Source: Schizochytrium sp. CCTCC M209059
Lineage: Eukaryota; Sar; Bigyra; Thraustochytrida; Thraustochytriidae
DNA length: 64,000 bases
Reading direction: 5' to 3'
Assembly: GCA_000818945.1 (NCBI GenBank)
Contig: KN805433.1
Coordinates: 62,001 to 126,000, forward strand
Shown piece by piece: positions 21,695-32,448 of the stretch (the first letter of the stretch is position 1; every line of letters begins with the position of its first letter). A program made the position numbers and the translations under genes. The notes beneath the pieces are model-generated. The model was given only the letters and a program-made list of their open reading frames with translations, did not search any database and was not told the origin of the DNA.

Positions 21695-22738
21695 ATGAGA
21701 GCGTACGCCGCCTTCACGTTGGCCACGGCCGCTCTTGTCGGCGTTGTCGCCGCCGAGACAGCCGAGGAAGAAGAGGTCATCCTTGACATTTCTAGCCCGA
21801 GGTGTGTCGAGGACGCTGTCGTGTACGATGGCTCCATCGTCGAGGCTTTCGAACTCGACGATTTGGCCACTGTAGACGAGTGCTACTCCCTGTGCATCGC
21901 CGTCGAGAACTGCACCGCGTGGTCCTTCTTCGACGCATCCAGCGCCAACAAGACTTGCGAGCTCTTTGAGTCAGTGGATGACATGTACGCCGACGCCGAC
22001 TACGTCTCTGGCCCACGCGAGTGCTCGAACATGACATACACGGACGCACCGACCGCGGCACCGACCGCGGCACCGACGAGCTCCCCAACGCTCTCGCCGG
22101 CAATGGTCTGTGGTGGTTCCCCTAGCGACGTCGTTTTCCTGGTCGATACGAGTACGATGATGTCCGTCGCGAACGTGAACGAGGTCAAGGACTTCATTGC
22201 AGAAATGGCCGCTGCTTTCTACATTGGCACCGGCGAGGACCAGTCTAGAATCGCCATTGTAACCTACGCCGCGGACGCCGAGGTGCTCTGGGATTTCACT
22301 GCGCCTGAGGCTAGTAACGTCACTCTCCTCCTCGGGGCGCTCGAAAGCGACCTGTACCGCTCCTCGCAACGCTCGCGCGGACTCGGAGGTGGCGTTGCCC
22401 TTGTCAACGAGCTCCTTTCGAACACTCCTGTTCGTGAAGGCGCTTCGCGAACCGTTGTTGCATTGGCGTCCACCAATCCGAACACTGGGAACAGCTGCTC
22501 GAGCTATGGCTACTCCCGAAGCCCGAGGGTATGTGTGCGCAACGCCGCCGACGACCTTGTGCGAGGCCCTGACGACGAGCTCGGTACGGATGACGATGTT
22601 TTTCTTGTGGACATCAGGTTCAGGTCGAGTGTCTACAACAACCTCTACAACAACAACGAAAACTACCAGATGACCGTCAGTGCTTCGCGCCTGACGTCCA
22701 GGACGGATGACGTCCTTGCCGAGGTATGCAGCCTGTAG
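21695..22738 (+). CDS. Secreted PAN-VWA protein with a degenerate VWA metal site
   Basis: 347 residues. An N-terminal signal peptide (FTLATAALVGVVAAE), one PAN/Apple-like module (about residues 36-109, closing SGPREC), a short TDAPTAAPTAAPTSSPT linker, and a VWA domain (about 139-347) ending in a conserved final cysteine. The VWA aligns with the other cluster members but all three metal-coordinating positions have changed: DTSTM for DSSGS, GLGGGVAL for the Thr loop, and ASTNPN for TDGNPN. The family-specific insertion (GPDDELGTDDDVFLV) is kept. It probably keeps the fold without binding metal, so a structural or decoy role is possible. It is the smallest VWA member and has a CAAG-rich leader. 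Confidence 0.88.
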   Translation: MRAYAAFTLATAALVGVVAAETAEEEEVILDISSPRCVEDAVVYDGSIVEAFELDDLATVDECYSLCIAVENCTAWSFFDASSANKTCELFESVDDMYADADYVSGPRECSNMTYTDAPTAAPTAAPTSSPTLSPAMVCGGSPSDVVFLVDTSTMMSVANVNEVKDFIAEMAAAFYIGTGEDQSRIAIVTYAADAEVLWDFTAPEASNVTLLLGALESDLYRSSQRSRGLGGGVALVNELLSNTPVREGASRTVVALASTNPNTGNSCSSYGYSRSPRVCVRNAADDLVRGPDDELGTDDDVFLVDIRFRSSVYNNLYNNNENYQMTVSASRLTSRTDDVLAEVCSL

Positions 22739-24646
22739 ATGGCTGGTCCCTTGTCTCTGATCATTTGCCAATTTTTGTATGTACTCGATACTAGCCAGCA
22801 TGTTTTTTTTTGGTCTCCCATTTCTTCTTGACAGTACTTGACAGCATGTCACGCTGCTTGCTAGCTCAAAGTTCTTTTGTTCATTGTTTTTAGTCAAGGT
22901 GAAAATACAAGTGCAGACTCGAGCGGTTGCGCCAGATTTAGGAGAAGGGCGAGTGAAGCCTTGCCTAGCCCGAGAATAAGGATGTTCGCTCGAGCACATC
23001 CTCCAGGCTTCTTTCCCACGCCTGAAAAATCCAGAAGCCAGCCTCATCTCGCGCAAATTATTACTAGCTTCTAGTGAAAACGTTGCGAGGCGAAATGCCT
23101 TTCCCTTTTTTCTAAAGGAAAAAGAAAATAAGAGAAGAAGATGCCAAGCTTGGGACGACAATGGCCTCTCGGAATCTCTGATCAGGCTTGAATTCCAGCC
23201 ACGCCGTGCGCAAAGATCGACTCGCCGCACGCAAATAGATGAAACGTGTCAAACTTTCTTTACTCCTATGAAATACGCAATGTAAGGGACAAAATGGCCC
23301 CTCAGAGGTTTCCCCAGAAGTCAGCCACGGGACAAAAAATGAATGGCGCACTTGAGAGTGTCTCGCGCCGTCTGCATTTCAGCAGGAACCCCGCGCCAAG
23401 TCACCATCCAAGCTCCCTAGGCAAGTGAAGCCTGAATGAACACTTATCGCTCGGGAGCCTTATCTGAGAGTCAGCCGAGGCTAAGCACGCATGCATCCCT
23501 CGCTACGAGATACGAGTGTCACGTCTGCGACCGGCTCAGGCCTGGCTGTGCATAGCAAAAGCCTAACCTGCCCCCAGTGTGTGTGGTGGGTGCATGTTTG
23601 TTTTTTAATTCACCGAAGCTCGAGTCCTTGGACGCTCACTTTGATACGCGTTTCAAGGGACGCAAGAGCGCTGAGCAAAGCGCGTCTAGCACCACGAGCG
23701 AAGCAGCCCTGTTCATCATAGAGGTCCCTCGTACTGAGGCCTCGATGGTAAGCGAGAGCATGGGCGCTATTTAAGCGCGACAAGGAGAAGTCATGGAGCG
23801 ACCTCGCGGTTGAGCCACGACGGCCGGTCGCTATTTCGGCTAAGAGCGCCCGGGACGGCAGGGTAGCCGGTCGCTATTTCGGGAAAGAGCGTCCGGTGGA
23901 TGAAAATTAAAAAAAACGCGAAACAGACAGGGCCTAAATTCGCTGAGGTTTTTGCGCAGTGACTTCGCGTCGAAGATACCAAGGTGGTTTCCCGACTGGC
24001 CTCGATCGACGAGCGGGTAGTCGTTCAAAATATTCTTGCGCGAAGCCTTCTCGCGATCGCAGAGCATCGGAAAAGAACGAGCAAGAGATGATGAGATTAC
24101 TCTCCCTGACTCTTCCGCGAACGCCATCAGACTGTCCTTGCGTACAGTGCCCCGTATTCCTAAGAACTCGTCTCGATCGGTCGGCTTTCTAACTGGTCGG
24201 TTGGAAGACCTTCCAGCCTGTCGAGCGGGACGGCAAGAAATTCTTGTTCTCCGTGGCGAACGACACCACTGTCGCACGTTGAATTTGGCCAACCATCAAT
24301 TGATGGCGACATTGCTTGGCAAGCAAACTCGCGGGTTGCAAAACTGAGCGCAAGACTAGATTCTGATCTTCGTCCCCAATGCATCTTGGTCTCGCAAATT
24401 CGGGTACACGACTCTGAGGCACAGACTCGGAACACGTCTTGTTTCCACACTCAGTCAGACGCATTTCCCCCTGCCCGACTCGGCGGGTTGGTCAAAATAG
24501 TGCTGTCCCCGCAGTCAACTGACTCCCTGCGACAGAAAGGTCACGCTGTCCTAGTTCGGGGAAAGCATCGGGACAACTTTGCACCCTACGGACATTGTGA
24601 GTAGCATTCCGTCCGCAGGCGATGATCTCGTGAAGGGCTCCGTGAG

Positions 24647-24784
24647 CGACCCGCCCTTCCATGCTCTGTGAAGGAGGAAAATCTACCACAGTCTCCCACC
24701 AGCCTCGCTCGACCCAGGCTGTGCGCTGCGGGGAAAAGTGGCCCTACAGTTCATATACTGATCCCTACAGTACCTCAACCACCC
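24647..24784. repeat. Interspersed repeat unit A, copy 1
   Basis: 138 bases, from cgacccgcccttccatgctc to ctcaaccaccc, recurring at 25263-25400 with no length change and a handful of substitutions. The flanks differ on both sides, so this is a discrete repeated unit. Confidence 0.9.
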
Positions 24785-25120
24785 AGAGGGTGGTGAAATG
24801 GAGACTGCGCGGGCTGTCCGGGAGCACGTTTGCACGCATGGAAATGGCATCGTATGATGTTCTGACGCGTCTGCGTAAGGAGTTTGAAAAAGTGACTGAG
24901 TGGCCATGCGACCGATCGAGTTAGTGTGAGGAGTAAAGGATGGCACAGCGTGCAACGTTGCGCCTGGCACTCTCTCCTCTCCTCCTTGGATTTTAGCAAC
25001 GCACGGATGCCCCGGAGCTGAAGCATCGCGAACGAGAATGATTCGTACGGAGGAATGAAAGGATGAGATCGAGTTCGAAATTTCCGGTAAGCCTGGAGAG
25101 ACTTTAAAATTCCGTTCGAT

Positions 25121-25264
25121 CTGAAAATCTTTGCGGGAATCGTGTCCCCAAGGTTTCGTTCGAGCATGACACTCGAAATCACCTTGCAAGCGGGACACCT
25201 TCTTGCATGATAGCACAATTCCGACCGCGAAAGAGTATAGCGGCCTGGAGATTCCTTGTTCACG
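25121..25264. repeat. Interspersed repeat unit B, copy 1
   Basis: About 144 bases, from ctgaaaatctttgcggg to cttgttcacg, recurring at 25400-25549. Substitutions between the copies change the encoded peptide more than would be expected under coding constraint. Confidence 0.88.
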
Positions 25265-25400
25265 ACCCGCCCTTCCATGCTCTGTGAAGGCGGAAACTCT
25301 ACCGTAGTCTCCCACCACCCTCGCTCGACCCAGGCTGTGCGCTGCGGGGATAAGTGGCCCTACAGTTCATATACTGATCCCTACAGTACCTCAACCACCC
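25263..25400. repeat. Interspersed repeat unit A, copy 2
   Basis: Second 138-base A unit, abutting B copy 1 on its left and B copy 2 on its right, giving a B-A-B arrangement. Confidence 0.9.
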
Positions 25401-25549
25401 TGAAAAAAAAATCTTTGCGGGAATCGTGTCCCCAAGGTTTCGTTCGAGCATGGCACTCGAAATCACCTTGCAAGCGGGACACCTTCTTGCACGATAGCCC
25501 GATTCCGACCGCGAAAAAGTAAACTGGCCTGGGGATTTCTTGTTCACGT
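25400..25549. repeat. Interspersed repeat unit B, copy 2
   Basis: Second B unit, a few bases longer than copy 1 because of an expanded A-run near its left end. It lies about 170 bases upstream of the 25720 start codon, so it may sit in that gene's promoter. Confidence 0.88.
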
Positions 25550-25719
25550 ACTTATATTTGCGTATTCCAGGATGATGGTGCCTTTACTTCCCTGGTGCGG
25601 CCCACGTGCACCAGGTCAGCAAACCAGAAACCTTACGAATCTCCAAGACAAGCCAAGGCAAGCCAAGACAAGCCAAGGCAAGCCAAGCCAGGGCAAGCCA
25701 ACCCAAGCCAGCTCAAGCC

Positions 25720-27672
25720 ATGTGGCCTTCACCCAAGGGCTTGACAATCTGCATCATAGCAAACACTGCTCTTTTCCTGTCTGCCCAAGGCAAAGAGCTT
25801 CGTCATCGCAATCTCATCATTGGCGATATCATCGATGACATCGTTGATCCAATCGTCGACATCATCGACGGCGTGAGCTGCTTTGTGGTCGGCTTGCTCA
25901 GCTCTGATGACGCTCTCGTAGCTCTGATCGAAGCCGACGCCGAGGTCTCGACGGCCGCTCTCTGTCTTGAAGCGTGCTCCAAGGAGGCAGACTGCAATTT
26001 TTGGAGCTTTTACAAGAACCCTGCGGATGAGGACGACTATTGCTGCAAGCTCTTCAGCACGGTCGTCTCGCTGGACATAAGCGTCACGCTGAGTCTTTCT
26101 GGCTCCAAATCTTGTGCAGCAACCCCAGAACCGACGATGAACCCCGTGGTTGAGAAAGAGGACTGCTATATGACGAGTTACAAAGTTGATGCGGATGCGA
26201 CCCTCGAAGTTTACTCTGATGACTCAAGCGCTTGCACAGTCGAGCAGTGCCATGCCAAGTGCGTGGCACACGCATCGTGCAGATACTGGACCTTTCGCGA
26301 TGACAGTCCGAGCACTCTCTGCAAGCTTTACGATGCCATCAACGGATTTAAAGAAAAAAGCTCTGCATTCACTACAGGTCCCAAGGTTTGCACGGATGCC
26401 CCTACGCCCAGTCCCACGAACGCACCCACAAACGATCCCACCAACGCTTCGGTCGAAGACACTCCAGTTCCCACTCACTCGCCAACAAGCGAAGATGAGG
26501 AAGAGGAAGAAGATGACGATGATGAGCTGGTGAATGCCTGCCAGGCAGCTCGTGTAGAGTACAAGGGTGGCAAAACCATCAAGTCGCTTTCGGACATTAT
26601 AAGCTCGCTTGCCTGCGCAGAGGCTTGTCTTGATTACGAAGAGTGCATGGGCTGGACATGGAAGAGCGACGGGAAGTGTTGGCTGCTAAAAAAGAACTTC
26701 AAGGCGAAAAATGGTCGGTCGGGTTACTTCTCCGGGCCACGCGAGTGCCCCAAGGACGTTGCTTGCGAGGTACAATTCGCAGAGTACACGGGCGGAAAGG
26801 ACATTGCCCGAATCAAAGATGTCGAAAGTGCAGCAGAGTGTGCAGCCAAATGCATCATCAACGGCGACTGCGAAACATGGACTTGGCGAAGCGACAAAGA
26901 ATTGTGCACGCTTCGCAAAGACACGAAGGCAAGTAGCAAGTCGCGCCACGCATACTTTTTCACAGGCACAAAAGAGGACTGCGCCGAGTACGAACTGCCC
27001 TCGACTGGGCCCACGCCCGCGCCCACGCTTTCGCCTTTGACGGATGGCGACAACTGCGACTATCCAATCAACGACGTTCTTTTCATCTTGGACGGCTCTG
27101 GATCTACGGACAGCAAGGAGTGGCGTGACATGAGGCGTTTCGTGCGTCAGCTCAGTACTTCTTTCGACGTGTCGAGCTCCACGACGCGTCTTGGTGCCGT
27201 GCGCTTTTCGACGGAAATCGACATCGATTGGACGTTTGATGACGATCGAGCCCTCGATTGGGACCTCTTCCAAAGCTCTGTAGGCGCACTGACAGCAGAT
27301 GGAGCGGGATCCGCGACGGGCGGCGGCTTGATTGCTGCTCAAGACATTTTTGACGATTCCTCAATCAGAGAGGGCACTCACAAGCGAGTTGCAATTCTTA
27401 TTTCGAGTGGAAAGCCGAACAAGATCACGGACTGCAAGGATGCCGGCTATCGAAAGAACGCAAAGAAGTGCGCCAAGGAAGCGGGCCTCGATTTGCGCAA
27501 GGGTGCTGATGGTATCGAAGGTACCGAAGACGATGTCTTTCTCATTCATGTTCGCGTGGGTAAGGTTGTTCCTAGGTCGCTCTTTGGTCGCAAGGAAGAT
27601 CTTTTTGTGCAACTTAACGAAGATGACGTTGCTGCAAGTGCTAGTCTCGTGATTGGCGAGATTTGCACATGA
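25720..27672 (+). CDS. Secreted PAN4-VWA protein
   Basis: 650 residues from the ATG at 25720, chosen because it starts a signal peptide (MWPSPKGLTICIIANTALF...SAQG). The longer open frame upstream begins with GTG and is a CAAGC-repeat leader. Four PAN/Apple-like modules: two of the CNFW/CRYW type (about 25881-26113 and 26163-26391), a short PT linker followed by an acidic DEEEEEDDDDE patch, then two VWA-proximal modules with GWTW and TWTW motifs (26539-26748 and 26764-26982). The C-terminal VWA (27064-27672) has DGSGS and the Thr loop SATGG but SSGKPN where TDGNPN is expected, so one MIDAS aspartate is lost. It retains the family insertion [15 protein letters not shown]. Closest paralogue is the neighbouring gene at 29034. 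Confidence 0.9.
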   Translation: MWPSPKGLTICIIANTALFLSAQGKELRHRNLIIGDIIDDIVDPIVDIIDGVSCFVVGLLSSDDALVALIEADAEVSTAALCLEACSKEADCNFWSFYKNPADEDDYCCKLFSTVVSLDISVTLSLSGSKSCAATPEPTMNPVVEKEDCYMTSYKVDADATLEVYSDDSSACTVEQCHAKCVAHASCRYWTFRDDSPSTLCKLYDAINGFKEKSSAFTTGPKVCTDAPTPSPTNAPTNDPTNASVEDTPVPTHSPTSEDEEEEEDDDDELVNACQAARVEYKGGKTIKSLSDIISSLACAEACLDYEECMGWTWKSDGKCWLLKKNFKAKNGRSGYFSGPRECPKDVACEVQFAEYTGGKDIARIKDVESAAECAAKCIINGDCETWTWRSDKELCTLRKDTKASSKSRHAYFFTGTKEDCAEYELPSTGPTPAPTLSPLTDGDNCDYPINDVLFILDGSGSTDSKEWRDMRRFVRQLSTSFDVSSSTTRLGAVRFSTEIDIDWTFDDDRALDWDLFQSSVGALTADGAGSATGGGLIAAQDIFDDSSIREGTHKRVAILISSGKPNKITDCKDAGYRKNAKKCAKEAGLDLRKGADGIEGTEDDVFLIHVRVGKVVPRSLFGRKEDLFVQLNEDDVAASASLVIGEICT

Positions 27673-29033
27673 GCAAGTGAACATCTTCAACACTTCTTTT
27701 CACTGGTACATCAGTACAAACCAATTTTGCTCCTTTTCGAGATGCACTGCACTAACACTGCCAAGAGCTTTGCTTTCCTTGTTGTCGCTATTCTTAAATT
27801 CGAGGAACCCAGCAAAATCGTGTTGAATAGAGGGTGCAACAAGCAACGAAGCTTAAGCTGACGACGAATCGCGTCCATTGAGGGAAATGATATGGATTCC
27901 GGAATGGAAATGAATGGTTGCCTGCCGAAGCCGGTGACTCGTCTGTCCCAAAGAACAAGGCCCGTCAGTTGTTTGTGTCAAGATTTGAAACCGTTCACAC
28001 GTGATTTGTGCCGGACTATGCCCACGTTAGACCGTTGAACTTGCCTCAGGTGGACTGGCGTAGCGTCAATTGTATCGTGTGGCTGAGAATGGTTGGTTGG
28101 TGGCCAATTCGTTTACATGTTAGGGGTTTTGACTTGGGTCGCTTGATCAAGAACCGCGTCGCTTATCCTAGGATGAGGTAACGCCATTCATGGACACCTA
28201 CAGACGTTTCGGGGTCCATGGGCGCGGCGTCGACTCATTGTCCCGTGGATCAATCATGGGGCGCACACGATCGCATGTATATCTTCCAGTTGCTTTTCGC
28301 GTTTCCAATCAAGATGCTGACTCGCCCCCTTCGTTCAAGGACGCGAAGCTCGTCCCGATGGAGTGACTTCTTTCCCGAGCATCTGCGGACGCATTAGAGT
28401 TAACGGACATTGTACCGCATGTACAAACTATTGTGTTCGGTCGCGCCCACCAACACAAGCTCTCCGAGTTTTTGTATTGGCTTGGACTGGATCGCTGTGC
28501 ATCGTATAGAACCTTGCGCTGAAAAGCATTGGCGCACGAACTTGACGGGAGGCGTCAGCTGGTCCCAGAGTCCAGGATCCTTGGCCCGGGACAATACGAA
28601 AGTCCCAAAGGGACGAGGGACGAGCAGAACCCTTGACACGCGTCCCCACACCAGACTGGAGGTAGAAGCCGGTTTGCGCACAGGACCCTGGACAGCATAG
28701 TAGCTTTGTGTGCATGGGACTATATGTTCGGACAAACCCATCGAACCGGCCACGCGCGCCCAAAGAGAGATGGCGAGACGATGGGCCGAATCGTCTTGCG
28801 GGGGGCGAATACCCTTGTCCCAAAAGAACCTTCAAGAGACCGATGGAGTCGGTTCTCACACCAATCCTTCATCGTGCAGCCGGACGCATCGCGCACATGC
28901 CGAAGCATCGCGCGCGCGTCAAAGCAAACCCAGAACTCGAACAAGCCAAGCAAGAACAAGAAACCAACCAAACCTAGAAGCGCCAACAAGTTTATTTGGC
29001 AAGCAGCCAAAAGCAAGAAAAGTAGAAGGGAAA
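27673..29033. other. Intergenic spacer
   Basis: No supportable gene. It is moderately AT-rich near 27700-28100 and becomes GC-richer toward 28900, where a CAAGC/AAGAACAAG leader precedes the next start. The open frame running upstream from 29034 has no signal peptide or domain and is taken as untranslated leader. Confidence 0.6.
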
Positions 29034-31205
29034 ATGCCGAGCATGTCTCGTCTCGCTGTGTGCTTCCTTTTCTTAGGAGCATCCGGTGTCTCGCAAGTCA
29101 TGGGCAAGAACTCCCTGAGTCGTTCGCTTGATGAACTTGAGCACTGCCATGTAGTTGGCAAGTACAATGGAGAGGTACTTCGTACACATAATGAGCAGGA
29201 TGAGAGTCTGGAGACTCCTGAACATTGCCACCAGTTGTGCATCTCAGTTGATGAATGCAACTACTGGACATGGTTCAACCCAAACCATGAAAATGGAAAC
29301 TACCATTGCAAGCTGTTTAGAAGCACCAAGAAGCTCAAAACAGAAGAACCTTTCCAGGAGTACGTGTCCGGTCCCAAGTACTGCACGGACGCCCCGACGC
29401 CAAACCCGACGCCAAGCCCGACACCCGCACCGACGCCAAACCCGACGCCAAGCCCGACACCCGCACCGACGCCAAACCCGACACCCGCACCAACGCTCAG
29501 TCCCGTGACGGTGAAACCCAATTGCTACACTTCCAGGCTCGAGTACACGGGCGACCAGACGGTGGGCTACTTTGCGAATGACAAAGGCATTCAGAGCCCG
29601 GAGCAGTGCCACGCCAAATGCGTCGAGATCGAGAAGTGCAACCACTGGACTTTTTTTGACGGCACAAATAACCAGCACTGCAAGCTCTGGGGAGAGGTGT
29701 CGGGGAAGAGAAATAAGGGCAACGCGTACACCATCGGTCCCAAGATCTGCACGGACGCGCCCACGCCAGCGCCCACGCCTGCACCCACGCCTGCACCCAC
29801 GCCGGCACCCACGCCGGCACCCACACCGGCACCCACACTGGCACCCACACTGGCACCCACACTGGCACCCACACCGGCACCCACACCAGCACCCACGCCC
29901 GCACCCACGCCCGCGCCCACCCCTTCCCCGACGCGTGCACCCACGCCTGCACCCACACCTGCACCCACACCGGCGCCCACGCCGGCGCCCACGTCGAGTC
30001 CCACGGCGAGCCCGACACCGGCGCCCGTGGAGGAGGTGGTGGCGGCCAGCGCGACGGAGTGCATGACCGCGGACGTGCAGTACGTCAAGGGCAAGACGAT
30101 CAAGAAGCACGAGGGCGTGGACAGCGCCGAGGTCTGCGCGGAGACCTGCCTCGAGTACGACGACTGCACCGGGTGGACATGGCGCGAGGACGGCCGATGC
30201 TGGATCATGGGCAAGGACTTCAAGCCCAAAAGTGGCAAGGAGGGCTACTTCTCCGGGCCGCGCGTGTGCCCGAGCGACCCGGAGTGCGAGCTGCAATTCC
30301 AAGAGTTCCGCGGTGGCGACGACGTGGACACCATCAAGAAGGTTGACTCTGCGGCGGAGTGCGCGACCCTGTGCAATGAGAACGACGAGTGCGAGACGTG
30401 GACGTGGCGGAGCAATAAGGCGCTGTGCAAGCTGCGCAAGAACACGAACGCGGAGGCCAAGGATCGCGACGCGTACTACTTTACCGGAGAGAAAGCCAAC
30501 TGCGGCGCGTACTCGTTGGCCTCACTCGTCCCGACCACAGCGCCGACGCTGTCGCCGCTCGCGAGCGGCTTCCCGTGTGGAGACGCCATCAACGACGTCT
30601 TGTTCATCATGGACGGCTCTGGGTCCACCGACAGCAAGGAATGGCGCGACATGAAGCATTTCGTGCGCCAGCTCAGCACTGCGTTTCAGGTCTCCAGCTC
30701 GGCGACCCGCCTTGCCCTCTTGCGCTTCTCTACGGAAACCACGGTGGAGTGGACCTTCTCCGAAGAAGAGGCTCAGGACTTGGACCTCTTTCAGGAGTCG
30801 GTCGATGCCCTCGAAGCCGAAGGTACCGGATCGGCGACTGGATCAGGAGTGATTGCCGGGCAGAATATGTTCGAAGCGTTTCCCATCCGCGAGGGCACCC
30901 ACAAGCGCGTTGCGATCGTTATTACGAGCGGCAAGCCTAACAAGGGTACGGATTGCAAGGCCGCTGGGTACTCGAGGAAGGGCAAGAAGTGCGCCACCCA
31001 GGCAGGCCTCGACCTGCTCAAGGGCGCCGATGGCATCGAGGGCACGCAAGATGACATTTACCTGGTGCACGTTCGAGTCGGCTACGAGGTTCCGCGCAAG
31101 CTGTTTGATGGCAAGGAGGACCTCTTCATCCAGCTTGATGATGACGACGTGGTTGGGGACGCGGACTATGTCGTCACCAATATGTGCACGGCTTCCCAGT
31201 CCTAA
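29034..31205 (+). CDS. Secreted PAN4-VWA protein with PAPT stalks
   Basis: 723 residues from the ATG at 29034, which opens a signal peptide ([19 protein letters not shown]). Order: PAN module with CNYW (about 29142-29384), a [14 protein letters not shown] linker, PAN module with CNHW (29524-29750), a longer APTPAPT stalk (29755-30020), two VWA-proximal PAN modules with GWTW and TWTW (30061-30269, 30287-30502), and a VWA domain (30589-31190). The VWA has DGSGS and SATGS but TSGKPN in place of TDGNPN, the same loss as in the 25720 gene, so the change predates their duplication. The stalk region is noticeably more GC-rich than the flanking modules. Probably a secreted surface or matrix protein. 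Confidence 0.9.
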   Translation: MPSMSRLAVCFLFLGASGVSQVMGKNSLSRSLDELEHCHVVGKYNGEVLRTHNEQDESLETPEHCHQLCISVDECNYWTWFNPNHENGNYHCKLFRSTKKLKTEEPFQEYVSGPKYCTDAPTPNPTPSPTPAPTPNPTPSPTPAPTPNPTPAPTLSPVTVKPNCYTSRLEYTGDQTVGYFANDKGIQSPEQCHAKCVEIEKCNHWTFFDGTNNQHCKLWGEVSGKRNKGNAYTIGPKICTDAPTPAPTPAPTPAPTPAPTPAPTPAPTLAPTLAPTLAPTPAPTPAPTPAPTPAPTPSPTRAPTPAPTPAPTPAPTPAPTSSPTASPTPAPVEEVVAASATECMTADVQYVKGKTIKKHEGVDSAEVCAETCLEYDDCTGWTWREDGRCWIMGKDFKPKSGKEGYFSGPRVCPSDPECELQFQEFRGGDDVDTIKKVDSAAECATLCNENDECETWTWRSNKALCKLRKNTNAEAKDRDAYYFTGEKANCGAYSLASLVPTTAPTLSPLASGFPCGDAINDVLFIMDGSGSTDSKEWRDMKHFVRQLSTAFQVSSSATRLALLRFSTETTVEWTFSEEEAQDLDLFQESVDALEAEGTGSATGSGVIAGQNMFEAFPIREGTHKRVAIVITSGKPNKGTDCKAAGYSRKGKKCATQAGLDLLKGADGIEGTQDDIYLVHVRVGYEVPRKLFDGKEDLFIQLDDDDVVGDADYVVTNMCTASQS
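29380..30020 (+). repeat. Two coding PT-repeat stalks ([14 protein letters not shown] and APTPAPT)
   Basis: 12-nt units of the type cccacgcctgca encode APTP repeats in two blocks (about 29388-29510 and 29752-30020) that flank the second PAN module. This family member uses Ala/Pro/Asn in place of the Asp-Ser of the giant paralogues. Confidence 0.9.
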
Positions 31206-32448
31206 ATTCCATTCTGATCCTGATCCTCAGCGGTAACAAATAAATGTTCTTCATATTCCTTTGTTTGAGCAACGCGTGACTGCGAAATGGTACCTTGACG
31301 AGAGCTACGGGAAAGATTGAAAGATACCCTTGCCGAAGGGACCAAATGCTGGTCCTTCAACAACTAGGAAGCCAAGTACCCATTGGTCAACATTCCCCCC
31401 GCATCACTGTGGTAAATTGCGTATCGCGAATTGGCATCTGTGTTATTTTTTTTTGGACGATCGTGCAAGCCCCGAGACTGAAATCTTCATCGCATATTCC
31501 ACACTTTCGCCGCGTCCTCTTGCTTCTTCGTTATTCTTCGCCTGCCCGCTTGCTCACTACTGCATCGCTCCTTTTTACATGCCCTGCAGAGAGCTCGTAG
31601 GCCTACTCCGACGACAGGCGGACGAAAAAAAAAAATTACATTGGTCCACCCCAGGTAACCCACCGCGGGCGCGCACCGGCTCGTGTGGGACACCCACCAG
31701 TGCTCGAGAGACCGTACTCCGCATTCAGGTGCCTTTTCGTGTGTATTGTTTGTGCTTTTTTCATATGCAAAGCAAATTGGATGTTACGTTGGAGAGAGTC
31801 GCGCCCTGTACTCAATCGGCCACGCTTAATGAGTCAATGAGGGCAGGGAACTGGCGACTCGAGTAATGGCGAGCAAGGAGTAATGTTTGGGCCTTCTATA
31901 TGCATCATCTGCCACGATCCGTCGACGGGTCGGTTCTTGTTCCGGGCCATCACCACGGAGCATTGGGGCATCGTAGTATCGGGGCATACCTCATCGCTGG
32001 CGTCCACGGGATCACAGAGATGAACCATGTGACATTCCCTAAATTGAGGAAGTATTTTCTCCGGGACGCTTTGGCTCTCCCGACCTCTTCATGTTGATGT
32101 GAACTTGATTGAAAAACTATGGAAGATTTTGTCCGCGCCCAAAACTTTCTTTCGATGCATGAAATTCCAAAGCGTCCGCGGCGCGGTCCGACGAGCCCAC
32201 CAGGCTTCTTCTCGCTGCTTGTAATGGCACTGCGCATTCCGGGCATTCCATGGCAAGTTGTCATGGTCCCGGACTTTCGCGACGGCTTTCCGTGGAATTT
32301 TGAATGTACCGCGGCTCTTTGAGGATCCACTGAGAAGCCTCGAACGACGAAATTATTCGAGGATGCATCGCTTGCGGAGCGAGCAAACCCGAAATAAAAC
32401 CCAACCCCAAGACTTGAGCCTGAACTACAAAGTTCATTCGAGGGCACA
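31206..32448. other. Intergenic spacer
   Basis: No supportable gene. It contains short T- and A-runs, and unassigned frames of 60-180 codons on both strands without recognisable domains. The leader before 32449 is A/C-rich but lacks a clear CAAG array. Confidence 0.55.

Larger units (their letters stand above)
22739..25719. other. Intergenic spacer with an interspersed A/B repeat and possible decayed coding sequence
   Basis: No intact gene. It contains an imperfect direct repeat ccggtcgctatttcgg at about 23822 and 23868, minus-strand open frames at 23840-24450 that may be decayed coding sequence, the two-unit A/B repeat (24647-25549), and a CAAGC-rich leader (about 25645-25718) immediately before the next ATG. 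Confidence 0.55.

Noticed and set aside
28710..29033. Upstream extension of the 29034 gene
   Set aside because: It would place over 100 polar residues before the signal peptide; it is more likely untranslated leader.
31834..32447. Minus-strand frames resembling fragments of a retroelement polyprotein
   Set aside because: No catalytic motif such as an RT YxDD or integrase DDE signature could be found, so the resemblance is not supported.
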